From NCBI RefSeq assembly GCF_003116035.1, contig NZ_LGQW01000015.1, positions 3,112,897-3,176,896 of the forward strand: a DNA stretch of 64,000 nt, written 5' to 3'. How positions within the stretch are numbered: position 1 is the first letter of the stretch; every line of letters starts with the position of its first letter. Shown piece by piece: positions 1 to 8,850 of the stretch. The notes beneath the pieces are model-generated. The model ran no database searches, had not been told where the DNA came from, and saw only the letters and a list, made by a program, of their open reading frames with translations. The DNA comes from Azospirillum sp. TSH64 (GTDB lineage Bacteria > Pseudomonadota > Alphaproteobacteria > Azospirillales > Azospirillaceae). The translations under genes and the position numbers were made by a program.

Positions 1-42
1 CCCACTTTCCATGGAACATCCAGAAAAAATTTCCGGAAAATT

Positions 43-924
43 ATGTCGCAATCCATCGAAAAGTCCGGTGCCGATCAGGCGCTCGTCCCTTTGCTGACCC
101 GCATTGCCGAGGCGCTGGAACGTCTCGCCCCGCCGCCGGACCGGCCGCTGGACTTCGGTGCGGCGGACGCCTTCGTCTGGCATCCCGATCCCGACCGCCT
201 GGAAGGGGTCCCGGTGGTCAACCGCGTCGACATCATGCTTCTTCAAGGCATCGAGCGGCAGCGGGAGATCCTGCTGGACAACACCCGCCGCTTCGCCGCC
301 GGCCTGCCGGCCAACAACGCCCTGCTGTGGGGGGCCCGCGGCACCGGCAAAAGCTCGCTGGTCAAGGCCGCCCACGCCGCCATCTGCACAGAGCGGCCGG
401 GCGAACTGGCGCTGGTGGAAATCCACCGCGAGGACATTCCCACCCTGCCCCGCCTGCTGAGCCGGCTGAAGGGCGAGGTACGCCGCTTCATCCTGTTCTG
501 CGACGACCTGTCCTTCGATCATGACGACGCCTATTACAAGTCGCTGAAGGCGGTGCTGGACGGCGGCATCGAAGGGCGGCCGGACAATGTGGTGTTCTAC
601 GCCACCTCTAACCGCCGGCACCTGATGCCGCGCGACATGATCGAGAACGAGCGGTCGACCGCCATCAACCCGGCGGAAGCGGTCGAGGAGAAGGTGTCGC
701 TGTCGGACCGCTTCGGTCTGTGGCTCGGCTTCCACAACTGCGACCAGGACACCTACTTCGCGATGATCGAGGGCTATGTCCGCCATTTCGGCCTGGAGAT
801 CCCGGAAGACCGGCTGCGAGCCGAGGCCGTGGAATGGTCGGTCACGCGCGGAAGCCGGTCGGGCCGGGTCGCGTGGCAGTTCATCCAGGACTTGGCTGGC
901 CGCCTCGGGAAGCCCCTTCGCTGA
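43..924 (+). CDS. DUF815-family AAA-type ATP-binding protein
   Basis: Predicted cytoplasmic P-loop ATPase of 293 residues, the usual length for DUF815 (IraD/DnaA-like AAA) proteins, whose cellular role is not established. The Walker A motif GARGTGKSS lies near residues 97-105 and a Walker B-like ILFCDDLSF near 149-157. A sensor-like segment YATSNRRHL follows, where AAA proteins place sensor 1. The ATG at 43 is preceded by a weak purine stretch (GGAAAA), and only 42 bases upstream are visible, so the promoter lies outside the window. Its last 44 bases overlap the convergent nlpD-like gene. The family is confident; the substrate or partner is unknown. Confidence 0.9.
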   Translation: MSQSIEKSGADQALVPLLTRIAEALERLAPPPDRPLDFGAADAFVWHPDPDRLEGVPVVNRVDIMLLQGIERQREILLDNTRRFAAGLPANNALLWGARGTGKSSLVKAAHAAICTERPGELALVEIHREDIPTLPRLLSRLKGEVRRFILFCDDLSFDHDDAYYKSLKAVLDGGIEGRPDNVVFYATSNRRHLMPRDMIENERSTAINPAEAVEEKVSLSDRFGLWLGFHNCDQDTYFAMIEGYVRHFGLEIPEDRLRAEAVEWSVTRGSRSGRVAWQFIQDLAGRLGKPLR

Positions 925-2155
925 CCTTGCGGTCCATCTGGTCGCTCGGGTCGACGGCCTGGCTGCCCTTGCGCAGCTCGAAATGCAGCTGGGGCGAGGA
1001 CACGCCGCCGGTCTGGCCGACCCGGGCGATCACCTGCCCCCGCTTCACCGACGCGCCGCGCTCCACCTCGATCTTGTCGAGGTGGGCGTAGGCGGTGATC
1101 CAGCCGTCGGAATGCTTCAGCAGCAGCAGGTTGCCGAAGCCGCGCAGCTCGTTGCCGGCATAGGCGACAACACCGTTGTCGGCGGCGACCACGGCGGTGC
1201 CCTTCGGGGCGGCGATGTTCAGCCCGTCATTGTGCAGCCCGTCCGGCTTCGGCCCATAGCCGGAGAGCAGCTTGCCCTTCACCGGCCACAGGAAGCGGGC
1301 GCCGCCGCGCGGTGGCGGGGCGCCGACCTCGGCCTTCGGTTCCGGCTTGGGCGGCGCGGCTGCGGCAACCTCCTGCTGCGGAGCGGCGGCAGGCGGAGCG
1401 GCTTGTGGGGCTGGTGCCGGAATCGGCGTTGCCGCCGGCTTGCTGCCGGGCGGACGCAGCATGGTCGGCGCCTGGCCCGGCTGATAGGCGGCGTCGCCGG
1501 TTGCGGCAGGAGGCGCCGCGGCCGGTTCCGGCGCGGCCCCAGGCTTGGACGGCGGCGGCAGCGGCGTTGCGGCGATGCTGCCGGAGGATGCGGAGCCTGA
1601 GGAGGACGCGCCGGGCGGCGGAAGCTCCGCCGCTTGTACCGACCCGCGACCGGCAGGCGAGCCCTGCGGCGTCAGCGGCACGGCACCGCCGGAAGCGACC
1701 CCGGAGGCAACCATGGTTCCATTGCCGTCGTTGCTGCCCGGCAGGCGCAGGGGTTGGCCGACCTGCACCGCATAGGGCGGGGTCAGGTTGTTCAGACGGC
1801 TCAGCTCACTGACGTCGACATTGTGCATCCGGGAAATGCTGTAGAGGCTGTCGCCCTTCTGCACGATGTACTGGCGCGAGGTCGGCAGCACCAGCCGCTG
1901 GCCGACCTCCAGCCGGTAGGGCGGAGCCAGCCTGTTGGCCTCGATCAGGTCGCGCAGCGGAACATTGTAGCGGCGCGACAGGCTATAGGCGCTGTCGCCT
2001 TTCTGCACGCTGATGGCGCCACCGGCCGAATCCGGCACCTCGGAAACCGTGGTGAAGGGGGCAAGCCCCCCCACCCGCTCGCAGGCGCCGAGCGCCAGGA
2101 CGGCGGTGGACAGGACCAGGGCGGGCAGGACGTGCTTGGAAAATGCGGGTTTCAT
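881..2155 (-). CDS. nlpD: NlpD-like lipoprotein: two LysM domains plus M23 (LytM) domain
   Basis: Envelope protein of 424 residues expected to bind peptidoglycan and control cell-separation amidases. A lipoprotein signal ends in LGAC with the lipidated Cys at residue 25. Two LysM repeats follow (about 48-90 and 94-137; both contain VQKGDS), then a long Pro/Ala linker and a C-terminal M23 domain with AHLD and LHFEL. The first metal-ligand motif of active M23 peptidases (HxGxD) reads NDGLN here, so both ligands are replaced. This is typical of non-catalytic LytM activators such as NlpD/EnvC. The ATG at 2155 overlaps the pcm stop as ATGA, showing translational coupling. A longer frame begins at 2212 but lacks the lipoprotein logic. 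Confidence 0.9.
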   Translation of the reverse strand: MKPAFSKHVLPALVLSTAVLALGACERVGGLAPFTTVSEVPDSAGGAISVQKGDSAYSLSRRYNVPLRDLIEANRLAPPYRLEVGQRLVLPTSRQYIVQKGDSLYSISRMHNVDVSELSRLNNLTPPYAVQVGQPLRLPGSNDGNGTMVASGVASGGAVPLTPQGSPAGRGSVQAAELPPPGASSSGSASSGSIAATPLPPPSKPGAAPEPAAAPPAATGDAAYQPGQAPTMLRPPGSKPAATPIPAPAPQAAPPAAAPQQEVAAAAPPKPEPKAEVGAPPPRGGARFLWPVKGKLLSGYGPKPDGLHNDGLNIAAPKGTAVVAADNGVVAYAGNELRGFGNLLLLKHSDGWITAYAHLDKIEVERGASVKRGQVIARVGQTGGVSSPQLHFELRKGSQAVDPSDQMDRKVSEGASRGGQPSPG

Positions 2156-2805
2156 GCGGAACGGACCGATTGCGGCGGGTCGGACAGCAGCGGAACGAAA
2201 CGGACGGGCCACAGGTCCTCCCGGATAAGGCCAGCTTCGGAGCGCCGGAAACGCACGACCCTCTGGTCGCGGTGATCGGTCCCCAACGGAATGACCAAGA
2301 CACCATCAATGGCGAGTTGATCCGTCAAGTCTTTTGGCGGCTCCGGCCCGCCCGCGGCTGTGACCAGTATACGGGCGAAGGGCGCCTGCTCCGGCCAGCC
2401 CCGCGTCCCGTCGCCGAGCCGCGTGGTGATGGTGCCGATGTCGAGCGCCCTGAACCGCCCCTCGGCCTCACGCAGAAGCGGCTTCAGCCGCTCTATGGTG
2501 AAGACCCGGCGGCAGAGCCGCGACAGCACCGCCGCCTGATAGCCGGAGCCGGTGCCGACCTCCAGGACAAGATGTCGCGGGAGCAGTTCCAGCGCCTGGG
2601 TCATCAGGCCGACCACCAGCGGCTGGCTGATGGTCTGGCCCTGATCGATCGGCAGCGCCGTGTCCTCCCACGCTCTGTCCTGGAAAGCCTCCGGGACGAA
2701 CAGCTCGCGCGGGATCCGCTCGATGGCCGCCAACACCCGTGTGTCGGTGACGCCGGCCCCGCGAAGGGCCATCAGCAAGCGGATCTTGCGCGGGTTGTAT
2801 GTCAC
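2152..2805 (-). CDS. pcm: Protein-L-isoaspartate O-methyltransferase
   Basis: Cytoplasmic SAM-dependent repair enzyme that methylates isoaspartyl residues in damaged proteins. The 217-residue length is normal. The SAM-binding motif VGTGSGYQAAVLSRL sits in the middle of the protein, and the PCMT signature around TISQPLVVGLMTQAL precedes it. It overlaps surE upstream and nlpD downstream by four bases each (ATGA), so the three genes are translated as one coupled unit. The surE-pcm-nlpD order is conserved widely in proteobacteria and fits a stationary-phase repair and envelope role. Confidence 0.96.
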   Translation of the reverse strand: MTYNPRKIRLLMALRGAGVTDTRVLAAIERIPRELFVPEAFQDRAWEDTALPIDQGQTISQPLVVGLMTQALELLPRHLVLEVGTGSGYQAAVLSRLCRRVFTIERLKPLLREAEGRFRALDIGTITTRLGDGTRGWPEQAPFARILVTAAGGPEPPKDLTDQLAIDGVLVIPLGTDHRDQRVVRFRRSEAGLIREDLWPVRFVPLLSDPPQSVRSA

Positions 2806-3584
2806 ACGAAGGCCTGCCTCAACGTCTGCAACGTCGGCGTATGGGTGAGGTCGAGATAGACGGGCGTCACCGAGATGCCGCCGTTGAAGACCACATGGAT
2901 GTCGGTGTCGTCCGCCACGTCGGCTTCGCCGCGCAGCGTGCCGATCCAGATATAGGGCTTGCCACGCGGGTCGACACGCTCGAACAGCTCGTCGCCGATC
3001 TTGCGCTTGCCGTGGCGCACCACCTGGATGCCGGTCACTTCCGCGGCCGGGCGGGCCGGGAAGTTGACGTTCAGCAGCACGTTTTTCGGCCAGGCCACCG
3101 TCACCGCCTTGCGCACCACGTCGGCGCCATGGGCGGCGGCGGCGGACCAGTCGATCGGCTGGCCCGGCTCGTAATGCTGGCTCATGGCGATGGCCGGCAC
3201 GTTCAGCAGCGTCGCCTCCATCGCCGCGGCGATGGTGCCGGAATAGGTCACGTCCTCGCCGATGTTGGAGCCCTGGTTGACGCCGGACAGGACCAGCGTC
3301 GGACGGGCATCCTTCATCACATGGTTGACCGCCAGCAGCACGCAGTCGGTCGGCGTGCCGTCGACGGTGAAGCGGCGATCATCCAGTTTGCGCAGGCGCA
3401 GCGGCCGGTTGATGGTCAGCGAATGGCTGGCCGCCGACTGCTCCATCTCCGGCGCCACGACCCAGACGTCGTCGGACAGTTCGCGCGCGATGGCTTCCAG
3501 GACCTTCAATCCCTGGGCATGGATGCCGTCGTCGTTGGTGACGAGGATCCGCGTGCGGGACAGGTCGAGCGGCAGGTCGAACAT
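2802..3584 (-). CDS. surE: 5'-nucleotidase SurE (survival protein)
   Basis: Metal-dependent nucleoside monophosphate phosphatase of 260 residues. The N-terminal ILVTNDDGIHAQGL carries the paired Asp metal ligands of SurE, and VNQGSNIGEDVTYSGT is the second family motif, with Asn and Ser ligands. The ATG at 3584 shares one base with the serS stop codon (TGATG), and the 3' end overlaps pcm by four bases. No promoter of its own is evident, so transcription probably comes from upstream of serS. Confidence 0.96.
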   Translation of the reverse strand: MFDLPLDLSRTRILVTNDDGIHAQGLKVLEAIARELSDDVWVVAPEMEQSAASHSLTINRPLRLRKLDDRRFTVDGTPTDCVLLAVNHVMKDARPTLVLSGVNQGSNIGEDVTYSGTIAAAMEATLLNVPAIAMSQHYEPGQPIDWSAAAAHGADVVRKAVTVAWPKNVLLNVNFPARPAAEVTGIQVVRHGKRKIGDELFERVDPRGKPYIWIGTLRGEADVADDTDIHVVFNGGISVTPVYLDLTHTPTLQTLRQAFV

Positions 3585-4855
3585 CAGATGGAAATCCTCT
3601 CCACTCCGCGCATGTAGGGGCGGAGCGCTTCAGGAACCAGGATCGAACCGTCGGGCTGCTGGTAATTCTCCAGAACCGCGATCAGGCAGCGCCCGACCGC
3701 CACACCCGATCCATTGAGGGTGTGCACGAATTGAGTTTGCTTCTCGCCCTTGGCCCGGCAACGGGCTTTCATCCGCCGGGCCTGGAAATCGCCGCAATTG
3801 GAAATGCTGGAGATCTCGCGGTAGGCGTTCTGGCCCGGCAGCCACACCTCGACGTCATAGGTCTTGCGCGAGGAGAAGCCCATGTCGCCGGTGCACAGCA
3901 CGATGGTGCGGTAAGGCAGGCCCAGCCGCTCCAGGATCGTCTCGGCACAGCGGGTCATGCGCTGATGCTCGTCCTCCGACTGTTCCGGGGCGGCGATGGC
4001 GACCATCTCCACCTTCCAGAACTGATGCTGGCGGATCATCCCGCGGGTGTCGCGCCCGGCCGATCCGGCTTCCGCCCGGAAGCAGGGGGTCAGCGCGGTG
4101 TAGCGCAGCGGCAGCTCCTCCGACGCGACGATCTGGTCGTTGACCAGATTGGTCAGCGGCACCTCGCTGGTCGGGATCAGGTAATGGTCGGACGAGGTGG
4201 TCTTGAACAGATCCTCCTCGAACTTCGGAAGCTGGCCGGTGCCGAACAGGGCGGTGTCGCGCACCATCAGCGGCGGCGCGATCTCGGTGAAGCCGTGCTC
4301 GCCGGTGTGGATGTCCAGCATGAAGTCGGCGAGCGCGCGCTCCAGACGGGCCAGCCCGCCCTTCAGCACGGTGAAGCGCGCGCCGGACATGCGGGCCGCC
4401 GCCTCGAAATCCATCAGGCCCAGCGCCTCGCCCAGCTCGTAATGCTGCTTGGGATTGGCGATGTCGGCCGGCGTGCCCCAACGGCGGACCTCGACGTTGG
4501 CGGTCTCGTCGGGTCCGTCCGGCACGTCGTCGGCCGGGATGTTGGGGATGCCGGCCAGGATGGCGTCGAGTTCGGCGCCGAGCGCGCGTTCCTCCTCCTC
4601 CACCTGGGGCAGGCGGTCCTTCAGGGTCGCCATCTCGTCCAGGATCGGCTGGGCATCGCGCCCTTCGCGCTTGGCGAGGCCGACCTCCTTCGCCGCCTCG
4701 TTCCGGCGCGCCTGCATCTCCTGCATCTGGGTCTGCGCGGCGCGGCGGCGGCCGTCGAGGTCGAGCACGGAGGACGACATCGGCGCCAGTCCCCGGCGGC
4801 CAAGGCCGCGGTCGAAGGCTTCGGGATTCTCACGGATGGCGCGAAGGTCGTGCAT
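3584..4855 (-). CDS. serS: Seryl-tRNA synthetase
   Basis: Class II aminoacyl-tRNA synthetase charging tRNA-Ser (and tRNA-Sec where present); 423 residues, a standard length. The chosen start gives [18 protein letters not shown], the usual beginning of SerRS, followed by the long antiparallel coiled-coil arm (about residues 30-100). Motif 2 is seen as [20 protein letters not shown] and motif 3 as [15 protein letters not shown]. The same frame stays open upstream to 5377, but that extension is low-complexity and unlike the family. First gene of the serS-surE-pcm-nlpD operon. The 185-base gap to the divergent MFS gene must hold both promoters. Confidence 0.97.
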   Translation of the reverse strand: MHDLRAIRENPEAFDRGLGRRGLAPMSSSVLDLDGRRRAAQTQMQEMQARRNEAAKEVGLAKREGRDAQPILDEMATLKDRLPQVEEEERALGAELDAILAGIPNIPADDVPDGPDETANVEVRRWGTPADIANPKQHYELGEALGLMDFEAAARMSGARFTVLKGGLARLERALADFMLDIHTGEHGFTEIAPPLMVRDTALFGTGQLPKFEEDLFKTTSSDHYLIPTSEVPLTNLVNDQIVASEELPLRYTALTPCFRAEAGSAGRDTRGMIRQHQFWKVEMVAIAAPEQSEDEHQRMTRCAETILERLGLPYRTIVLCTGDMGFSSRKTYDVEVWLPGQNAYREISSISNCGDFQARRMKARCRAKGEKQTQFVHTLNGSGVAVGRCLIAVLENYQQPDGSILVPEALRPYMRGVERISI

Positions 4856-5040
4856 GGCTCGAACAATCAACGAATTGTGTGGGGCACTGGTTATACGGCG
4901 CGACCCCGCCAAGGTCCAGTGCGAGGCCATCTCAGCACCTCCCCTGATACGGATATGAAGGCGGCCTCCAAGGCGACTTGCGCGGACGGCATGGCGGCTG
5001 CGCCCCGGCAATGGTTGGAATGGGCAGGCACGGCAGGGCA

Positions 5041-6303
5041 ATGTCCATATTGCGCCGCAACCAGCGGCGAAGGATCGAAGCAGGAGCCGAGCGCGTGCGC
5101 GACGAGATCGAGACCGGTGGCGAGGCCCCCTATCTACAGGCCGGAACGCCCGCCTATCGCCGTGCCAGCCGCATCCTGTTCGTCGCCGGCTTCTCCACCT
5201 TCGCCACGCTCTATTGCGTCCAGCCGCTGCTGCCCGACTTCGTGCGGGAGTTCGGGGTGACACCGGCGGAATCGAGCCTGTCGCTCTCCCTGACCACCGG
5301 TATCCTGGCGGTGGCGCTGCTGGTGGCCGGCGCCATTTCCGACGGCATCGGCCGCAAGCCGGTGATGGTCGCAGCACTGCTCGGCGCCGGCATTCTCGGG
5401 ATCGTCGGCGCGCTGATGCCGGGCTGGCATGGCTTCCTGGCGGTGCGGGCGCTGGAGGGGCTGGCGCTCAGCGGCCTGCCGGCGGTGGCGATGGCCTATG
5501 TCTCCGAAGAGGTCGATCCGAAATCGGCGGGCGTCGCCATGGGGCTCTATATCGGCGGGACGGCCATCGGCGGCATGTCGGGCCGGGTGCTGACCGCCAT
5601 CGTCACCGACCTCGGCAGTTGGCGGCTGGCGGTCGGGATTGTCGGTGCGCTGGCGGTTGCAGCCGCCGTCACGGTCTGGTTCGCCCTGCCGCCGTCGCGG
5701 CACTTCGTCCGCCGCGCCGCCGGGCTGCCGGCCCTGATGCGGGCATGGCGCGGATTGCTGACCGATCCGTCTCTGCTCGGGCTCTTCTCGCTCGGCTTCC
5801 TGCTGATGGGCGGCTTCGTCACCATCTTCAACTATATCGGCTTCCGCCTGAGCGAGCCGCCGTTCGACCTGCGCCCGGCCATCGTCGGCGCGGTGTTCCT
5901 GGTCTACAGCTTCGGCGTCGTCAGTTCCCCTCTGTTCGGCGGCTGGTCTGGCCGATTCGGGTCGAACCGCACGCTGGCGGCGGCCGTTGCCCTGATGGTG
6001 GCCGGGCTGGCGCTGATGGAGATCGACAGCCTGTTCGCCATCGCCTTCGGCATCGCCCTGTTCACCTTCGCCTTCTTCGGCGCCCATTCCATCGTGTCGG
6101 CCTGGATCGGCCGCCGCGCCGCGGTGGCGCGCGGCCAAGCCTCCTCCATCTATCTGTTCTGCTATTATCTGGGCTCGACGCTCGCCGGGACGCTCGGCGG
6201 ATTGTTCTGGCACGGCTATGGCTGGACGGGGGTGGCGGCCTTCGTCGGCCTATTGCTGGCGGTCGCGGTGGCGGTGACGGTCGGCCTGCAACGCGGCCGC
6301 TGA
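5041..6303 (+). CDS. MFS transporter, YnfM/AraJ-like drug exporter family
   Basis: Inner-membrane major facilitator of about 420 residues with 12 predicted hydrophobic segments. The N-terminal helix reads [20 protein letters not shown], characteristic of the YnfM/AraJ-type subfamily. The loop 2-3 motif A is [10 protein letters not shown], and a central hydrophilic loop follows [10 protein letters not shown]. The substrate cannot be inferred. The start is uncertain: ATG 5041 (MSILRRNQ) is chosen because the first membrane helix follows about 40 residues later, but a TTG at 4978 and intermediate ATGs are in frame and no strong ribosome binding site decides. Divergent from serS. Confidence 0.85.
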   Translation: MSILRRNQRRRIEAGAERVRDEIETGGEAPYLQAGTPAYRRASRILFVAGFSTFATLYCVQPLLPDFVREFGVTPAESSLSLSLTTGILAVALLVAGAISDGIGRKPVMVAALLGAGILGIVGALMPGWHGFLAVRALEGLALSGLPAVAMAYVSEEVDPKSAGVAMGLYIGGTAIGGMSGRVLTAIVTDLGSWRLAVGIVGALAVAAAVTVWFALPPSRHFVRRAAGLPALMRAWRGLLTDPSLLGLFSLGFLLMGGFVTIFNYIGFRLSEPPFDLRPAIVGAVFLVYSFGVVSSPLFGGWSGRFGSNRTLAAAVALMVAGLALMEIDSLFAIAFGIALFTFAFFGAHSIVSAWIGRRAAVARGQASSIYLFCYYLGSTLAGTLGGLFWHGYGWTGVAAFVGLLLAVAVAVTVGLQRGR

Positions 6304-6423
6304 CGGTCGAGCTGCGGCGCTACCGTCGATGCGCGGCGAACGGTCGCTGCTGCGATTCGGCTTATTGCGCTGCGTCGGCCGGAACTTCACGTTGTACGCG
6401 TCCATTCGGCGGGAGTGCGCGCG

Positions 6424-6987
6424 GTGAGCGATCTGACGGTATATCTGGAAAGCGATGCCCACCGGCCGGAACTCCGCACCGCCGATGCGGCCCTGATCGC
6501 GGCTCATCTCGCCCATGCCGGTATTCTCTATGAACGCTGGAATGCCGATACCTCCCTGCCCGACGACAGCGATGAACAAGCCGTGCTGCAAGCCTATGCC
6601 GTCCCCATCGAGCGGTTGAAGCAGGCGCGCCGTTTCCTCAGGGCGGATGTCGTCCGCGTTACCCCGCAGACGGGCGGCATCGCCGCACTGCGTGCCAGAT
6701 TCCTCGATGAACACACCCATGGGGAGGACGAGGCGCGCTTCTTCGTCGAGGGTGCCGGCGCCTTCTATATCCACCTGAAGGCCCGCGTCTTCCGCGTGGT
6801 GTGCGAGGCCGGCGACCTGCTGAGCATTCCCGCCGGCACGCCGCACTGGTTCGACATGGGGCCGACGCCGCGCTTCACCACGATCCGGTTCTTCGGCCGT
6901 CCCGATGGCTGGGTGGCCGCCCTTACCGGCGACGCCATTGCCGCGCGCTTCCCGCCCTTCGAGCCGGACGCTGTGCCGGCGGCCTGA
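6424..6987 (+). CDS. mtnD: Acireductone dioxygenase (methionine salvage)
   Basis: Cupin-fold metalloenzyme that oxidises acireductone in methionine salvage, giving the methionine precursor ketoacid with Fe or an off-pathway product with Ni. 187 residues. The metal ligands are visible: HTHGEDE (His, His, Glu in the HxHx3E pattern) and the distal His in PAGTPHWFDMG. The GTG at 6424 is preferred because GGGAG lies 8 bases upstream; the in-frame GTG at 6415 has no such site. No other salvage gene is nearby, but the next genes make polyamines. Methylthioadenosine, the salvage substrate, is a polyamine by-product in spermidine-making organisms. Confidence 0.93.
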   Translation: MSDLTVYLESDAHRPELRTADAALIAAHLAHAGILYERWNADTSLPDDSDEQAVLQAYAVPIERLKQARRFLRADVVRVTPQTGGIAALRARFLDEHTHGEDEARFFVEGAGAFYIHLKARVFRVVCEAGDLLSIPAGTPHWFDMGPTPRFTTIRFFGRPDGWVAALTGDAIAARFPPFEPDAVPAA

Positions 6988-7080
6988 ATCCGCCCTATTC
7001 CCGCCTCAAAAAATTCACTTGAATCACGGGCGGAAAAGCGTAAATCAATCGGCACGACGCACCCGCACGTGCCTATGGCC

Positions 7081-7408
7081 CTCTGTGGTTATGCTACGAC
7101 GTACCGCGTCCTTTTTGGCAGAACCGACCATTCCAGTGGGTCGGTCCCGAGAGGGAGGTCAGTATGTACGCTGCCCACGGTGGGGCTGTGAGACGGTAAC
7201 CCTTTAGCCGGTAAACGACGCGCTGTTGCCTGGAGCTTCACAGCCCGGGGCCGCTGCTCGCACCGGCTTTTTCCGTCTCCCCCCTTCCCAAATCCGATCA
7301 ATCGTCGATTCCGCTGCGCCACCTGCGCCCAGTCTTGTGCTGGGCGGCTCGTGACGCGGCAGGGGATCGCCGTCTGCTCACCGGACCGGCTTGCATGCCG
7401 CTGTCCGG
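7081..7408 (+). ncRNA. Candidate structured 5' leader RNA (speF-like) of the ornithine decarboxylase gene
   Basis: A 436-base gene-free stretch before the decarboxylase contains a dense set of perfect inverted repeats. These are ACCGACC 7123-7129 with GGTCGGT 7139-7145; GGGCTGTGA 7183-7191 with TCACAGCCC 7238-7246; AGCCGGT 7206-7212 with ACCGGCT 7262-7268; CGCCCAG 7326-7332 with CTGGGCG 7340-7346; and a hairpin 7381-7408 ending next to the Shine-Dalgarno. The second and third pairs interleave, which is a pseudoknot arrangement, and a T5 tract (7268-7272) ends it. Alphaproteobacterial ornithine decarboxylase genes are known to carry a conserved leader called the speF motif. Matching this sequence to that family is my inference from position and structure. 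Confidence 0.6.
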
Positions 7409-7423
7409 GGATAGGAGTGCGCC

Positions 7424-8707
7424 ATGGGTTTCCTGCGTTCCCGTTCCGCCGTCACCCCGCTCCGCCGCGTCGGGCTGAACGACAGCAGCGCCGTTTCGCT
7501 GTCCACCGGCCGCCGTTCGACCGTGACACAGGCCGTCGCCCTGCACCGCCCGGAAGAGCCGATGCACTGCATCCGCCCCGGCGTGCTGGCCGACACCGCC
7601 GACAGCTTCCTGAAGGCATTCGCCGGTGCGACCGAGGCCGTCGGCCGTGGCGGCGACGTGCTCTATGCCGTGAAGTGCAACCCCGAGCCGGCGGTGCTGC
7701 GTGCCCTGTGGGCCGGTGGCGTGCGCCATTTCGATGTCGCCTCCCCCGGCGAGATCCGCCTGATCCGCCAGATGTTCCCGGACGCCGTCCTGCATTACAT
7801 GCACCCGGTCAAGGGCCGTCAGGCGATCCGCAACGCCTATCACCAGTATGGCGTCCGCGACTTCGTCCTCGACAGCCGGGAAGAGCTGGACAAGATCCTG
7901 GAGGAGACGGACTGCGCAGGCGACCTCGGCCTCGTCCTGCGGCTGTCGCTGCCGAAGGGCAACGCGATCTACGACCTGTCGGGCAAGTTCGGCGCCGCCA
8001 TCACCGATGCGGTGGAACTGCTGCGTGCCGCCCGCGCCGTGGCTCCGAAGCTCGGGCTGTCCTTCCATGTCGGCTCGCAGATGCTGGATCCGTCGGCCTA
8101 CGAGCGCGCCATCGCGCTGGCTGGCTATGTCATCGCCGAGAGCGGCGTCGACCTCGACGTTCTGGATGTCGGCGGCGGCTTCCCCGTGTCCTATCCGGGA
8201 GTCACCCCGCCGCCGCTCGGCGACTTCATGGCCGCCATCGCCCGCGGCGTCGCCGCCATCGACCTGCCGGCGCACTGCCGCCTGTGGTGCGAGCCCGGCC
8301 GCGCGCTGGTTGCCCCCGGCGTCTCGCTGGTCGTTCAGGTGGTGAAGCGGCGCGGCAGCGAGCTGTTCATCAATGACGGCGTCTATGGCGCGCTGTCGGA
8401 CGCCGGCGTGCCCGGCTTCCGCTTCCCGGCGCGGCTGATCCGCCCGTTCGAAGCCATGACCGATGCCGGGGACGAGGCCTTCAGCTTCTACGGCCCGACC
8501 TGCGACAGTGCCGACAAGATGGCCGGTCCCTTCCACCTGCCGGCCGACGTCAAGGCCGGTGACTGGATCGAGCTTGGCCAGCTCGGCGCCTATGGCTCCT
8601 GCCTGCGCACGGCCTTCAACGGCTTCGACCAGGCGCGCGTCGTCGAGGTGTCGGACGCCCCCCTGCTCGCCACTCCCGGTTACGAGCTTCGCTCCTGCGC
8701 TGCCTGA
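7424..8707 (+). CDS. Ornithine decarboxylase-like PLP enzyme (fold type III)
   Basis: Cytoplasmic pyridoxal-phosphate decarboxylase, 427 residues, of the eukaryotic-type ODC/DABA-decarboxylase/alanine-racemase fold. It should convert ornithine (possibly also lysine) to putrescine (or cadaverine). The PLP lysine is in VLYAVKCNPEP. HVGSQ and the Gly-rich DVGGGFPVSYPG bind the cofactor phosphate. YGPTCDSAD near the C-terminus holds the catalytic Cys-Asp of ODCs. The ATG at 7424 follows a strong site, GGGGATAGGAG. It lies 143 bases before homospermidine synthase, which consumes putrescine. A long structured leader upstream suggests regulation at the RNA level, probably by polyamine levels. Confidence 0.9.
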   Translation: MGFLRSRSAVTPLRRVGLNDSSAVSLSTGRRSTVTQAVALHRPEEPMHCIRPGVLADTADSFLKAFAGATEAVGRGGDVLYAVKCNPEPAVLRALWAGGVRHFDVASPGEIRLIRQMFPDAVLHYMHPVKGRQAIRNAYHQYGVRDFVLDSREELDKILEETDCAGDLGLVLRLSLPKGNAIYDLSGKFGAAITDAVELLRAARAVAPKLGLSFHVGSQMLDPSAYERAIALAGYVIAESGVDLDVLDVGGGFPVSYPGVTPPPLGDFMAAIARGVAAIDLPAHCRLWCEPGRALVAPGVSLVVQVVKRRGSELFINDGVYGALSDAGVPGFRFPARLIRPFEAMTDAGDEAFSFYGPTCDSADKMAGPFHLPADVKAGDWIELGQLGAYGSCLRTAFNGFDQARVVEVSDAPLLATPGYELRSCAA

Positions 8708-8850
8708 ACGCGAAGCCGGTTTCTGTGGATAAAGCGTAAAGACATCCGTAACATTCAGTCGCCCGGCGCGTCCCGTTTCCGCTTCTCCGAAGTGGGCGGG
8801 AGCGCCGGCTTATGTCGTCGGCCTAAACTACCTCGGGGAGACAAAAAATC

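Noticed and set aside
6991..7033. CCGCCC...GGGCGG pairing just after mtnD as a terminator
   Set aside because: The arms are short and the loop long, with no T tract on the plus strand; the region is better explained as the beginning of the structured decarboxylase leader.
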